64,000 bases of DNA, taken from Enterobacillus tribolii. GTDB lineage: Bacteria > Pseudomonadota > Gammaproteobacteria > Enterobacterales > Enterobacteriaceae. The stretch covers positions 62,001 to 126,000 of the forward strand of contig NZ_QRAP01000005.1 of the NCBI RefSeq assembly GCF_003363015.1, written 5' to 3'. Both the position numbers and the translations under genes were made by a program. Shown piece by piece: positions 8,825 to 19,213 of this stretch. The notes beneath the pieces were generated by a model. It did not search any database, was not told where the DNA came from, and saw nothing but the letters and a program-made list of their open reading frames with translations. Position 1 is the first letter of the stretch. The number at the start of each line of letters is the position of its first letter.

Positions 8825-11800
8825 TCATGCCTCCTGCGCCGGGCCGGTGCGGAACAGCGCATCCATCCCGTCAATCAATGCCGCGCCGGGACGACAATGA
8901 AACACGCCCTGCCCCGGCGCATCCGGCGTCATTCCGCGCAGAAAACAGTAAAACACGCCGCCGAAGTGCCGCGCGTAGTCATAATCCGGTATCCGGTAAC
9001 GCAGGTAGCGATGCAAGGCCAGCGAGTAGAGCTGATACTGTAAGTCATAGCGGTGCTCCGCCATCGCTTTTTCCATCGCGGGCTGCGTGTATGCCGCTGC
9101 GTCGTCGCCCAGCCAGTTGGATTTGTAATCCAGCACGTAATAACACCCCTGCCAGCAAATAATCAAATCGATAAACCCTTTCAGCATTCCCCTTACCCGC
9201 TGAAAATCCAGCGGAGGACAGACGGCCGACAAAGGGTCATGCCGCCGGATTAAGGCATCCAGCGCGCTGGCCTTCAACAGCGCGTCAATCGGCAGGTAAA
9301 ACTCCATTTCCGCCCGGACCTGGGCGGGCGCGAGCCGTGACAGGCTAAGCCCGTTATCATTAAGCGGCGTATGCAGAATATCCGTCAGCCACTGTTGCAA
9401 CACCGGCAGCCAGATTTCATCCATTCCCTGCGCGACAAGGGCGGCCCGCAGGGTTTCAATATCCGGAGGCTGGGTAAAATCCAGCGGCTCCAGCAGGCTG
9501 TGCAAAAACGTGCCCGGCGCCGCGCCTTTGGGAAAGGTATGAGGAGAAAGCACCGGAGCGGCGGAGGCTTGTGATTCGCCGACCGCATCGGCATCCAGGC
9601 GCGGCAACAAGTCCAGCAGCGGCGAACCACCGTGCTGCTGTAACGCGGAATAGCTCGTGACCCGCCAGAAATCTTTCATCGAGCGTTGAAAACGTTTGGC
9701 CGTCAGCTCGGCGGAAAGCGGCGCAGGCGGCTGCCAGGCCGACGCATCGCTGACTGATACCGACGACACCGCAATACCCTCCCCCTGCAACGCCGTCAGC
9801 GCCCCGCGTAACGCCGCAGCATCGCCGGGCTGAGCGCGCTGCAACAGATACCCCATCGCGCTGCGATGAATATCCGTTTCGCCCTGCTTCTTGCGCGTTC
9901 CAAGAAACAACGGCGCCAGCCCGATGCTGCAATGGTAAATCGATCGCGTCAGCGCGACATACAGCAAACGCAGGTCTTCGGCCAGCCGCTCCTCTTCCGC
10001 CAGCTCCGCCGCCTCATCGCCTTCATGCAGATCCAGGATGGCCTGATGACTGACGCGGTCGTGATACAGCGCCTGACGCTGCTGACGGAACGTGGCGATA
10101 AACGGCAGCCACACCAGCGGAAACTCCAACCCTTTGGATTTATGGATCGTCACGATCTGCACCAAATGGCGATCGCTTTCCAGGCGCAGTTGCTGGCTTT
10201 CCGCCTGCGGCTCAGGAGAATCAATCTGCTGAGACAGCCAGCGCACCAGCGCAGGCCCACTGTCCAGTTGCAATGACGCTTCCTGAAGCAGCTCACCGAT
10301 GTGCAACACATCGGTGAGCCGCCGCTCGCCGCCCGGACTGGCTAACAGGTTTTCGGCAATGCGGCGCGTCATGATAATTTCCCGCAGCATCGGCAACACG
10401 CCATAACGTTCCCACTGCCGCCGGTAGCCGTCAAACTCATCAACCAACCGATCCCAGGCGCGTTCATCCTGGTTCAGCGCATCCAGCGTCGGGGCATCCA
10501 GCCCCATCAGCCCGGTCGCCAACGCGCTGCGTAACGTCCGCTCTTGCTCCGGCGCCTGCACGGCCTGCAACAGCCATAGCAGTTCGCTCGCCTCCGGCGC
10601 TTCAAAAACGCTGTCGCGGTTGGAAAGGTAAACCGACGGAATATTCAGCGCACTCAGTGCGTCACGCATCAGCGCGGCTTCCGCCCGGCTGCGCACCAGA
10701 ATAGTGATATCCGACGCCTGCAACGACTTACGCTCATTTTCCCCGCCGACCAGCACCGCATTTCCCCGCTGCCCGGCGGTCAGCCAGTCGCGAATCTGCA
10801 CCGCGCACTGGCGGGCCAGGGTTTGTTGGTATTCACTAACGCCAACGCCTTCCCCCTCCGCTAACCAGAAATGCATGGCCGGCTGCCGTTCGCCGTCAAC
10901 TTCAAAGCCCAGCGCCTGTTTTGCCGGCGCGGCACTGACGGGCGCGAAAGGAATGGCGTTAAACAAGAAAGGATTAGGTAACTGAGCGAACACCCGGTTG
11001 ACCGAGGCCACCATGTCATGCGCGGATCGCCAGTTAGTACCCAACGTATAGTGAGCGCTCACCTCATCACGGGCGTGCATATAGGTAAAAATGTCCGCCC
11101 CGCGAAAAGCGTAAATAGCCTGCTTGGGATCGCCGATCAACAGCAGCCCGGTCTCCGGCCGGTTGCCATAAATCGCCCGGAAAATGCGGTACTGCTGGGG
11201 GTCCGTATCCTGAAACTCATCGATCATCGCCACCGGATAGCGCTGGCTTATCGCTTTCGCCAGAGCTTCCCCGCTTTCGGCCTGCAGGGCATCATCCAGA
11301 CGGCTCAACAGATCGTCGAACCCCAGTTCCGCCCGCCGCCGTTTCTCACGCTGCACGCTAGTGCGAACCTCGCTCAGCGCCCTCGCCAGCATCAGGTCGC
11401 GCAGCGAAAGCGGCTGTTCCAGCAGGCGATCGATGGCGCTGAAAACCGCATGATAAGGCGCTGCGCCTTTTTTCGTTTTTTCCAGCAACGCCTGCTGCGC
11501 AAACCGCCCTAAATCTTTGGGCAGCACGTAATCCTGCGTTTCCTGCTGCGACCATTCATCAACCGCCTGCAGCCATTTCGGCAGATTGCGGCTGCTGTAA
11601 CTGCGCTTATCCACGCCGGAGGCGACAATAAGCGCTTCCAGTCCCCCTGCCTCACGCCATTGCCGCTTAACGTCGTCAATCACCGTCACAATCTGCTGGT
11701 GGCGCGCCAGTAACGTTTCGTCATCCGCGGGAGGTTGACGCAGGGCGGGCAGCTCCCCGTGCAGATAAGGCGTCAGGTCGGTCAGCAATGCTTCTGGACC

Positions 11801-12352
11801 GCTCCACTCCTGGCTGATCGCCGCCGCCACGCCAAGCGGCAGGGGGTAACAGTGCCGCCGCCAAAAATCGGCGCACGCCTGACGCCGCAAAGGAAGTTCG
11901 TCCTGAATCAGCGCCTGTTGAAACAGCCCGCCGGACTCGAAGGCGTTATGGCTCAACATACGCTGACAAAAACCATGGATGGTATAGATGGCGGCTTCAT
12001 CCATCTGCCGCTCCGCCGCCAACAACAGGCTGACGGCGTCCTCACGATCGGCGATCTGCGCCAACAACTGGCTGAACAACGGGTTAGCGCTCGAACCGCG
12101 CACACAATCAAGGCGCAGTGCATGAATATTGGCGCGAATACGCCCGCGCAGTTCCTCCGTCGCCGCCTCGGTGAAGGTAACGACCAGAATCTCTTCCACG
12201 GCCAACGGCCGTGGATAAGCATGCTCCGCCCCTAACCCCAGCAGCAGGCGCAAATAGAGCGCCGCGATGGTAAAGGTTTTCCCGGTTCCCGCCGAAGCCT
12301 CAATCAGCCGCTCTCCACGCAGCGGCAGCGCCAGCGGGTCTAACGGCTGCAT
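8825..12352 (-). CDS. recB: Exodeoxyribonuclease V beta subunit, helicase-nuclease RecB
   Basis: RecB supplies the 3'-5' helicase and the only nuclease site of RecBCD. At 1175 residues it is close to E. coli (1180). Walker A is EASAGTGKTFTIAALY near the N-terminus; AMIDEFQDTDPQQYRIF is helicase motif II; VTIHKSKGLEFPLVWLP and RLLYVALTRS are the late helicase motifs. The C-terminal nuclease shows GMLKGFIDLI and YYVLDYKSNWLG, matching the metal-binding D and catalytic K of the RecB nuclease. The ATG at 12350-12352 overlaps the ptrA stop by one base (TGATG); a TTG one codon earlier is less likely. It lies between ptrA and recD as in E. coli. Confidence 0.97.
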   Translation of the reverse strand: MQPLDPLALPLRGERLIEASAGTGKTFTIAALYLRLLLGLGAEHAYPRPLAVEEILVVTFTEAATEELRGRIRANIHALRLDCVRGSSANPLFSQLLAQIADREDAVSLLLAAERQMDEAAIYTIHGFCQRMLSHNAFESGGLFQQALIQDELPLRRQACADFWRRHCYPLPLGVAAAISQEWSGPEALLTDLTPYLHGELPALRQPPADDETLLARHQQIVTVIDDVKRQWREAGGLEALIVASGVDKRSYSSRNLPKWLQAVDEWSQQETQDYVLPKDLGRFAQQALLEKTKKGAAPYHAVFSAIDRLLEQPLSLRDLMLARALSEVRTSVQREKRRRAELGFDDLLSRLDDALQAESGEALAKAISQRYPVAMIDEFQDTDPQQYRIFRAIYGNRPETGLLLIGDPKQAIYAFRGADIFTYMHARDEVSAHYTLGTNWRSAHDMVASVNRVFAQLPNPFLFNAIPFAPVSAAPAKQALGFEVDGERQPAMHFWLAEGEGVGVSEYQQTLARQCAVQIRDWLTAGQRGNAVLVGGENERKSLQASDITILVRSRAEAALMRDALSALNIPSVYLSNRDSVFEAPEASELLWLLQAVQAPEQERTLRSALATGLMGLDAPTLDALNQDERAWDRLVDEFDGYRRQWERYGVLPMLREIIMTRRIAENLLASPGGERRLTDVLHIGELLQEASLQLDSGPALVRWLSQQIDSPEPQAESQQLRLESDRHLVQIVTIHKSKGLEFPLVWLPFIATFRQQRQALYHDRVSHQAILDLHEGDEAAELAEEERLAEDLRLLYVALTRSIYHCSIGLAPLFLGTRKKQGETDIHRSAMGYLLQRAQPGDAAALRGALTALQGEGIAVSSVSVSDASAWQPPAPLSAELTAKRFQRSMKDFWRVTSYSALQQHGGSPLLDLLPRLDADAVGESQASAAPVLSPHTFPKGAAPGTFLHSLLEPLDFTQPPDIETLRAALVAQGMDEIWLPVLQQWLTDILHTPLNDNGLSLSRLAPAQVRAEMEFYLPIDALLKASALDALIRRHDPLSAVCPPLDFQRVRGMLKGFIDLIICWQGCYYVLDYKSNWLGDDAAAYTQPAMEKAMAEHRYDLQYQLYSLALHRYLRYRIPDYDYARHFGGVFYCFLRGMTPDAPGQGVFHCRPGAALIDGMDALFRTGPAQEA

Positions 12353-15243
12353 CAATGCTGAACCTTCACCGGCAGCGTTTTCTGGAGGGAAGAGGCGTTT
12401 TCATACAACGTCCACCCCGCCGGCGCGGCATAATGCCCTTTCGCCCCGTTACCGAGTACCTGAGAAAGCAGCGCCAGCCCCTGAGGACGCAACACCGCCT
12501 GCTGGTAGTATTTGATCAGATCCGCCGGCGTCAGCCGATCGATCTGGTTGATCACATGCTGACGGGTATCAAACTGCGTATTGCCGCGATCGAAGTCGTT
12601 CATGAAGCGCCCGGCTTCTTCGTCCAGCGTCTGCGGGTTCTGGCGCAGCTGATTTACCAACGCCTGCTTATACTGGGTGAAATCTGCTTGTTTCATCTTT
12701 TTCAGACGTTCCAGCACCTGTGGGTAAAACGCCTGGTAGCGGCTATAGAGGTAATCCGGCGTCTTCTCGTTGCTCTGCAACAGGAAACCCACGCCCCATT
12801 GACGACCCACCGAAGCCGGGAAAGCGAATACCGCATAACCCAGTTGCTCCTTGGTACGCAGCTCATCATAGAACCAGGGCTGAATGATCTGGGTCAGCAG
12901 GTTGCTGTACGCCATACCCGCGGCTTCGTCATAGCCGGTTGGGATATACACCGCCGCCAGCGCGGAGTCTGAGCTGCTGCCCGGCTGTTGCAGGTTCCCC
13001 AATTGCGCACGCTCGATCACGGGGTCCTGACCGTGCCACCAATGTGTCCCGCCGCAGTCCAGCTGCTCACGGATGCTTTGCGCCAGCGCTTTAACCTGAG
13101 CCTCCGTCATGTTGCCGATAGCCAGCAGTTCCGGCGTACCGTTCTGCAACAGTTGCTTACGGTAAGCCAGGATGTCATTCAGCGTGATCCCCTTCAGCAA
13201 TTCACGGCGTTCATTGCGCTCACTGTACAGCACCCGTGACAATGCCTGAACCGGCTGCATCGCCAGCTCGAAAGCCTTGCCTTTTTCCGCGCTGTCCAGC
13301 TGTTCCCGATACCAGGATTTCGCCTGTTCCAGCTGCTCTTCCGTCGGCTGGAAAGTGGCATAGCCATTCAGCAATGTAGTCAGCAACTGAGGAAGACGCT
13401 GGGTAAAGCCGCTGGCATTAACAAATAACCCGCTGTTGTACGTCGTGGAAAAGCTGATCCCGCCGATTGAAGACTGATAACTCAGCTGATCCAGAGACAG
13501 ACCGGCAAGGTAATCCGTCAGGGAAAACAGCACCTGATCGCGTGCGCCTTCCCGGCCGGACGCGTTACGCAACGCCAGGCTGACATTGGCCTTCGGCTCA
13601 TCTGCGAAGTAATAACTCGGCATGTACAACGCCCGCAGCCCCGGTTGCTCCAGAATCACCTTCGGATGCGTGGCTTTCGCCCCTTCCGGCTTAATCAGGG
13701 CAAAGTTATCCGGAATATAGGGGTTGAGCGTCGGCAGCGACAGCGACACCTCACGCTCTATCTGCCGCCAACGGCTAAACTGCTCCGGGGTGATGCGATC
13801 CACCTGATAAGGCGCATGCACGAAATAGGCTTCTTTATTGTGCGGCTCGTCCGGGCTGATAAACCAGATGCGCGCGTTTTCCATCTTCATCCCGTCCAGA
13901 CGGGCGGCGATGGCCTTGGGATCGTAACGATCGGCAAGGTAAGGCGCGTCCAGCACATGCTGAACCGGCACCCGCATCATGGTATCCACCAGCCACTCCA
14001 CGTAGCCCATATCGCGGGTAATGGAGGGATAGCGGAAATCCAGATCCAGTACGTGGGAAATCTCGTTGAAATAGCTCTCTTTGATGCCGTGCTCGCGCAA
14101 CAGCTTCAGATAGCTGAAGATCGCGGCGATTACCGTGTCGCGCTGGGCAAGTCCTTTATCTGTCAGGGAAGCGGAAATAGCGAATACGCCGCCGTTGCGA
14201 TCGACTATCGGGTCAGCGCCGGCGCCGATAGACTCCACCAGCCCCTGCTTTTGCAACCAGTCCGACAGCGTATTCACACTGCGGTTGCCAATCAGATAAG
14301 AGATATAGGTGTCCGTTTTGCTGCGAAACGCCGCGCTATTGTTTTCGATACGGTATTCGATGCGCAGCGCCTTCTTCGGCTGCGCCGGGACATAATGAAT
14401 GACGATCCCCTGCTGCTCCGGCGTTGCCGCCGGAACGGTAATCGGCGGAACGCTGGCATTGTGGTTGGCGATACGGCCAAATGTGGCGACGGCCACCTGC
14501 GCCAGCTCGTTCAACGGCTTGTTGCTGTAGATTACACCGACCATCAGGTTGGCGGAGTAGTAGCGCTTATAAAACGACGTCAGCGTATCGTGCAGCTTAC
14601 TGCCCGGCTTATCCTTCAGCGTCTCCAGATTGCCGCCGGAAAAACGGGCGGTGGGATGCTGAGGGTTAAGGGTTTCCGACGTCACCTGCCCCATACGCAT
14701 ACCGTCACGCGAACGCGCCATCGTCAATTCCGCGTTCACCGCATTGCGCTCTTTGTCGGCGTTCACCGGGTCCAGCAGCGGCGCGGCAATAGCGTCGGCC
14801 AACCGATCCACCGCCGGTTCCAGCGCGTTATTCTCAACCTCAAGATAATAGGCCGTACGATAAGACGCCGTGCTGGCGTTGTAGCTGCCGCCGTGCATTT
14901 TCAGAAACTCTGAAAAATTACCGGGCTGAGGGTAGCGTTTGGAGCCCATCAGCACCATGTGCTCAAGATAGTGAGCCAGCCCCAACTGGCTGTCCGGATC
15001 TTCCAGCGAACCAACCGGAAGCGCCAGCGCCGCAAGCGACTTGGGCGCCTCCTTGTCCGACACCAACACCACGGTCATTCCGTTATCCAGCCGGATGGCC
15101 TGATAAAGGCGCGGATCGCTCGCACTTTTATTGATTTTTTCTGCCAGCGGCCGCCACCCTTCCGTGACCAGCGCCTGAACGTTCCAGCACACCAGCAGCA
15201 AGAGCACCGCAATAATTCCCGGATATCGCCTGCGCATCAGCAT
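12352..15243 (-). CDS. ptrA: Protease III (pitrilysin), periplasmic M16 zinc peptidase
   Basis: PtrA degrades small peptides of under about 7 kDa, such as insulin B chain, in the periplasm. The 963-residue product (E. coli 962) opens with a Sec signal peptide (hydrophobic core IIAVLLLLVCWNVQA, about residues 9-25). The inverted zinc motif HYLEH lies in GLAHYLEHMVLMG near residue 90, with the third ligand glutamate in NAVNAELTMARSRDG about 75 residues later. The remaining M16 domains are full length. Its position between recC and recB, overlapping the recB start, is the conserved enterobacterial arrangement; no role in recombination is known. Confidence 0.97.
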   Translation of the reverse strand: MLMRRRYPGIIAVLLLLVCWNVQALVTEGWRPLAEKINKSASDPRLYQAIRLDNGMTVVLVSDKEAPKSLAALALPVGSLEDPDSQLGLAHYLEHMVLMGSKRYPQPGNFSEFLKMHGGSYNASTASYRTAYYLEVENNALEPAVDRLADAIAAPLLDPVNADKERNAVNAELTMARSRDGMRMGQVTSETLNPQHPTARFSGGNLETLKDKPGSKLHDTLTSFYKRYYSANLMVGVIYSNKPLNELAQVAVATFGRIANHNASVPPITVPAATPEQQGIVIHYVPAQPKKALRIEYRIENNSAAFRSKTDTYISYLIGNRSVNTLSDWLQKQGLVESIGAGADPIVDRNGGVFAISASLTDKGLAQRDTVIAAIFSYLKLLREHGIKESYFNEISHVLDLDFRYPSITRDMGYVEWLVDTMMRVPVQHVLDAPYLADRYDPKAIAARLDGMKMENARIWFISPDEPHNKEAYFVHAPYQVDRITPEQFSRWRQIEREVSLSLPTLNPYIPDNFALIKPEGAKATHPKVILEQPGLRALYMPSYYFADEPKANVSLALRNASGREGARDQVLFSLTDYLAGLSLDQLSYQSSIGGISFSTTYNSGLFVNASGFTQRLPQLLTTLLNGYATFQPTEEQLEQAKSWYREQLDSAEKGKAFELAMQPVQALSRVLYSERNERRELLKGITLNDILAYRKQLLQNGTPELLAIGNMTEAQVKALAQSIREQLDCGGTHWWHGQDPVIERAQLGNLQQPGSSSDSALAAVYIPTGYDEAAGMAYSNLLTQIIQPWFYDELRTKEQLGYAVFAFPASVGRQWGVGFLLQSNEKTPDYLYSRYQAFYPQVLERLKKMKQADFTQYKQALVNQLRQNPQTLDEEAGRFMNDFDRGNTQFDTRQHVINQIDRLTPADLIKYYQQAVLRPQGLALLSQVLGNGAKGHYAAPAGWTLYENASSLQKTLPVKVQH

Positions 15244-15411
15244 TAACCTATTTCCTCAATTACCCCGAATCGCCGTATCACGACGGATGAAAACGTGCCG
15301 GAGGTAAACCGGCACACAAAATGAAAAGCACAACCGGTTACGTTATGCCAGAGAATATACTTTAGCAAACGCACTCAACACTGCGCGCCACTTTTTCTCC
15401 TAAAAATCATC

Positions 15412-18400
15412 TCATTCCGGCAAATTTCGCTCCAGCCAAGGGAGATAAAAACGGACGCTGTTTTGCTGAATCACCTCCAGCCGATGTTCATCCATCACCC
15501 TCATCACCCGCTGAATGTAAGGATCGGCGCCCTCGCCGTCGATACGCTGATCGCCCTGCCAGGCCAGCATCATACGCAGGCGGGCTTTCTCCTGCGTTTC
15601 TTCGCTCCAGTCAATGCCGCCGTTTTCCTGGCTGAAGCTGTTGCTGAGCCACGTCCAGCCGGTTTTCGGCAGCAGCAGTAAAGGTTCCGTCATTCCGTGG
15701 CGATACCCTTCGATTAACGGAATCAACGCCTGACGCGCTTCTTCCGGCGTCAGCGGCGCAAAATGCCACGCGGAATCCTGACGCCCGAATCCGCGGCTTT
15801 CTCCCTCGCCGCCGCTCAGGCAATAAGCCAGGTGCTCAATCCACAACAACATGCCGTCAACCGCATTCAGCGACGCGGGACGCCAGCGCAGCAGGCCGTT
15901 GTCCTGTACCTGATGCAGCCAGCCGGTAAAGTGAATCCCCTCCAGCCGGCAGTCGACTTCCAGGCTGCGCGACGCCTGACGATGAAGCAGAACCCGCTGC
16001 GCAACGCTTTCCATCTCCTTTTGCTGCTGTTGCCAGTACAGCTCGCCGAAGGCGCCATATGGCAATTTCCCCTCCGCACGGACACGGCGGAACAGCGCCT
16101 GCGGATCGCGCCCTTCAATAAGCTGATTCAGCAACAAATAATTGAGCTGATAGCGGCTGAGCGCGTCCAGCGTAAAAGGTTCCTCATCCGGCAGTTCGTT
16201 TTCCTCAAGAATGAAGCTCACCCCAAGACGCATCTGAAAAAATGCCCGCACCGGATGGCGGTAAAAACGCATCAGCGCCTCCAGCGACAGCGTATCCAGC
16301 ACCGGTTCGCTCAGCGCGCGGGCGAAATCGGGATGCGCCTCGCCGTCACGACGCGCGGCGGGCAGCCACTCCGCCGCGTAACTTTGCGTGTCCGGGTCGG
16401 GAATGAAGTTCTCTGCCGCAAAGGGCACGCGGGGATGCCAGATTTGCAGATGGCGCATGACGTTCGCAGCGCTGCCGTCGGCATCCAGCGTTTCATCGCC
16501 GGGCAGACAGTGGCTCTGGGCGATATATTCCATCAGCTCGCTGACCAGCACGGAGGGATAACGCAGCGCATTGTCCTGAATCGCCCGCCCGATATAGCTG
16601 ATGTACAGCCGGTCCTGCGCGGAGATCAGCGCTTCCAGAAACAGATAGCGGTCATCATCGCGCCGGCTGCGATCACCTTTACGCACGTTGCCCGCCATCA
16701 GGTCAAAGCCAAGCGGTTGCAGGGTACGCGGATAAATACCGTCGTTCATCCCGAGCAGGCACACCACGCGAAAAGGAATCGAACGCATCGGCATCAGGGT
16801 GCAGAAGTTGATCGGCCCGGCCAGAAAACGTTGGCTGATCCGTTCATTGTCCAGCCGCGAGGTCAGTTCATCACGCAGGATCGTCAGGGGAATGTGTTGC
16901 GGATAAGCGGCATCCAGGCCGTAATTAATCACCTTGATCCACTGCTGCTCAATCAACACCAGCACCGGTTCGATCTCTGCCGTTTGCACGAAGAAACACG
17001 CCAGCATCTCCCGGCATACCGGCAACCACTCCGCCAGAATGCGCTGACCGGACAGTTCCCGGCGCCAATGATGCAACTGCATCAGCAAATCCGCCAGATG
17101 ACCGGCCAGTTCAGCAATCATGCCGCTCGATTCATCATAGGGCAGCACGCCGTCCCACTCACCGTACTGGCTGTCCATCGCATACCCCAGCAACATGCGC
17201 GTCAGCCCGAAGCGCCAGGTATGCTGGCCGGTGGCGGGCAGTTCCAGTTCGCGGACGTTGTCGTCATCCAATCCCCAGCGAATACCGGATTCGTCCACCC
17301 ATTGGCGCAAACGCCGCAGGCCGGCTTCATCAATGGCGAAGCGTGCCGCCAGGGCCGGAACCTCCAGCAGCGCCAGCACCTGCTCTGAGGTAAAGCGGCT
17401 GTCCGGCAGCGCCAGCAATGCCAGAAACGCCTGAATGACAGGATGCACCTGGCGGGCGCTGCGGTCGGAAATGGCGAATGGCAGGTAACGCTCCTCCGGC
17501 GCGTTGCCGAACACCGCGCGGATAAATGGCGTATAGCTGTCGATGTCCGCCACCATCACGATCACATCGCGCGGCGTCAGCGACGGATCGGCGCCGAACA
17601 TATCCAGCAAGCGATCGTGTAAAACCTCCACTTCCCGCTGCGGACTGTGGCAAACGTGGAAACTGATGCTGCGATCGTCTTTCTCCAGCGTAAACTTGCC
17701 GTTGCTGCCTTCCAGGCGCTCCGGGCGATCGACGATCTGCGCGTGATCCTCCAGCTCCAGAATATCGCGCTGTACGCGGTGCAACAGGGAGTCGCTTTCG
17801 AGATCGACAAAGGCGTTGATCTCCTGCGGCTCATGCTGCGCCAGCAGGTATAAATGATCGCGCCCCAGCTTCCCCCATGAGGCCAGCAGCGGGTTGCTGA
17901 GATCCTGTTCGCCGTCTGCGCTGAACAACTGCGCCGCCGTCGCCGGATCGCGAAACTGCTCCGCCTCGCCCGCGTCGTATTGCAGGTTTTGCACATGACG
18001 CTGCCGCCGCTTGCGGCTCTGTAACTTCGCCAGAAACGCATAATCCTGAATATCGCCCCAGTAGTAGCGGCAAGGATTGGTGAACATCAGGTGGACGTCG
18101 ATATGGCGGCCCAGCGCCTTCAGGGCGTCGAGGTACACCGGCGGCAGGGCGGAAATTCCGCAAATGAACACCCGGCGCGGCAAGCCGGGCGGGCAAACGG
18201 AAGCCTTCTCCAGCGTTTCGATAAACCGCTGATACAGATTGGCGCGGTGCCATCCGGGCTGACCGAGACGTTCAGTATAGTCACGCAGCGCCACCCACAG
18301 CGGCGCCTGCCAGGCCTGTGCATCATCCAGCCCTTCAACGGTTTCGCCCCGCTCCCATGCCTGCAGCCATTCGGGGCGGTATACCAGATATTGGTCAAAC

Positions 18401-18801
18401 AGATCGGCCACGCGCGCCGCCAGCTGAAAGTGTTTACGCCGATCGTCATCATCCTGCAGATAATGCGCCAGCGGAGCGAACACCTCGTGGTCGATCATTT
18501 CCGGCAACAGCCACATCAGCTTCCAGGTCATGGCATCTTTGCTGAAGGCGCTCTCTTTCGGAATTCCGGGCAACACCCGGGTAAACAGATCCCAGATAAA
18601 GGTGGCCGGCAGGGGAAATGCGATATTCGCCGCAATACCGAACGCCTGCGCCAGCTGCATTTGCAACCACTGCGCCATACCGGGGCTTTGAACCAGGATG
18701 ACTTCATTTTCAAACGGATTTTCAGGCGGATCGCCCTCAATCAGCGCGGCAATCAGCTGTTTGAGCAAATCAAGTTGATTGGAGTGATAAACAGTGAACA
18801 T
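15412..18801 (-). CDS. recC: Exodeoxyribonuclease V gamma subunit RecC
   Basis: RecC holds RecB and RecD together, splits the DNA duplex and recognises Chi. The 1129-residue product (E. coli 1122) begins MFTVYHSNQLDLLKQL and keeps the inactivated helicase-like fold: QSPGMAQWLQMQLAQAFGIA, RVFICGISALPPVYLDALKAL, CHSPQREVEVLHDRLLDM and LLGMNDGIYPRTL are strongly conserved. The C-terminus is a nuclease-like domain without catalytic residues in this family. It is followed after 168 bp, in which I see no feature, by ptrA. The ppd genes precede it. Confidence 0.97.
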   Translation of the reverse strand: MFTVYHSNQLDLLKQLIAALIEGDPPENPFENEVILVQSPGMAQWLQMQLAQAFGIAANIAFPLPATFIWDLFTRVLPGIPKESAFSKDAMTWKLMWLLPEMIDHEVFAPLAHYLQDDDDRRKHFQLAARVADLFDQYLVYRPEWLQAWERGETVEGLDDAQAWQAPLWVALRDYTERLGQPGWHRANLYQRFIETLEKASVCPPGLPRRVFICGISALPPVYLDALKALGRHIDVHLMFTNPCRYYWGDIQDYAFLAKLQSRKRRQRHVQNLQYDAGEAEQFRDPATAAQLFSADGEQDLSNPLLASWGKLGRDHLYLLAQHEPQEINAFVDLESDSLLHRVQRDILELEDHAQIVDRPERLEGSNGKFTLEKDDRSISFHVCHSPQREVEVLHDRLLDMFGADPSLTPRDVIVMVADIDSYTPFIRAVFGNAPEERYLPFAISDRSARQVHPVIQAFLALLALPDSRFTSEQVLALLEVPALAARFAIDEAGLRRLRQWVDESGIRWGLDDDNVRELELPATGQHTWRFGLTRMLLGYAMDSQYGEWDGVLPYDESSGMIAELAGHLADLLMQLHHWRRELSGQRILAEWLPVCREMLACFFVQTAEIEPVLVLIEQQWIKVINYGLDAAYPQHIPLTILRDELTSRLDNERISQRFLAGPINFCTLMPMRSIPFRVVCLLGMNDGIYPRTLQPLGFDLMAGNVRKGDRSRRDDDRYLFLEALISAQDRLYISYIGRAIQDNALRYPSVLVSELMEYIAQSHCLPGDETLDADGSAANVMRHLQIWHPRVPFAAENFIPDPDTQSYAAEWLPAARRDGEAHPDFARALSEPVLDTLSLEALMRFYRHPVRAFFQMRLGVSFILEENELPDEEPFTLDALSRYQLNYLLLNQLIEGRDPQALFRRVRAEGKLPYGAFGELYWQQQQKEMESVAQRVLLHRQASRSLEVDCRLEGIHFTGWLHQVQDNGLLRWRPASLNAVDGMLLWIEHLAYCLSGGEGESRGFGRQDSAWHFAPLTPEEARQALIPLIEGYRHGMTEPLLLLPKTGWTWLSNSFSQENGGIDWSEETQEKARLRMMLAWQGDQRIDGEGADPYIQRVMRVMDEHRLEVIQQNSVRFYLPWLERNLPE

Positions 18802-18862
18802 GCAAAATCCGTCATCAGGTCAAGAAACGCCATTAACGTTACCATGTCCGCGCCGCATTCAG

Positions 18863-19213
18863 CTACGGCGGACAAACAATCCGTTCCATCCGCGCCTTCA
18901 GGTTAAGCGGCGCCGTAACTTCAGCCGTCAGCCGTTCGCAGCCCCGCTCCGCCGGTTGCCTGAAACTGCGCGATTGCCACTGCGGCGGCAACGCCAACAG
19001 CCGGACTGCGGTTTCCCCGGCGATCCCGCCGGAGGCGGCGTCAAGCAGCTGAGACGCACTACGCCACAAGGTTAGTTCCTGCTGCTGACGCAGCTGGCCA
19101 CGGGCGATCCACTGCTGGTATTGCAGACATCCGGCAATACCCGCGGCAGCCAAAAACACCGCCAGCATCACCTCAATCAACGCAATCCCCTGCTGCTGTT
19201 TGATTATCGGCAC
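18863..19213 (-). CDS. ppdC: Prepilin-like protein PpdC
   Basis: A 116-residue protein with a short basic leader (MPIIKQQQG) and the prepilin peptidase signature G-IALIEVMLAVFLAAAG: cleavage is expected after Gly9, and the glutamate at position +5 is present. It is one of four minor-pilin-like genes between thyA and recC, the E. coli arrangement. Their function is poorly known; a role as minor pseudopilins priming a type IV pilus or type II-like assembly is inferred from family. The start overlaps the end of ygdB by 10 bp. Confidence 0.85.
   Translation of the reverse strand: MPIIKQQQGIALIEVMLAVFLAAAGIAGCLQYQQWIARGQLRQQQELTLWRSASQLLDAASGGIAGETAVRLLALPPQWQSRSFRQPAERGCERLTAEVTAPLNLKARMERIVCPP

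Noticed and set aside
14959-15246. Open frames opposite ptrA, recC, recB, fhuB and mrcB of 60-540 codons
   Set aside because: They lie antisense to strongly conserved proteins in GC-rich DNA, have low-complexity basic composition, and lack ribosome sites; they are coding-strand shadows.
15763-17388. 541-codon plus-strand frame opposite recC
   Set aside because: Its length is unusual, but it is fully contained in recC on the other strand, is rich in Gln, Arg and His as expected for a reverse frame, and resembles no protein.
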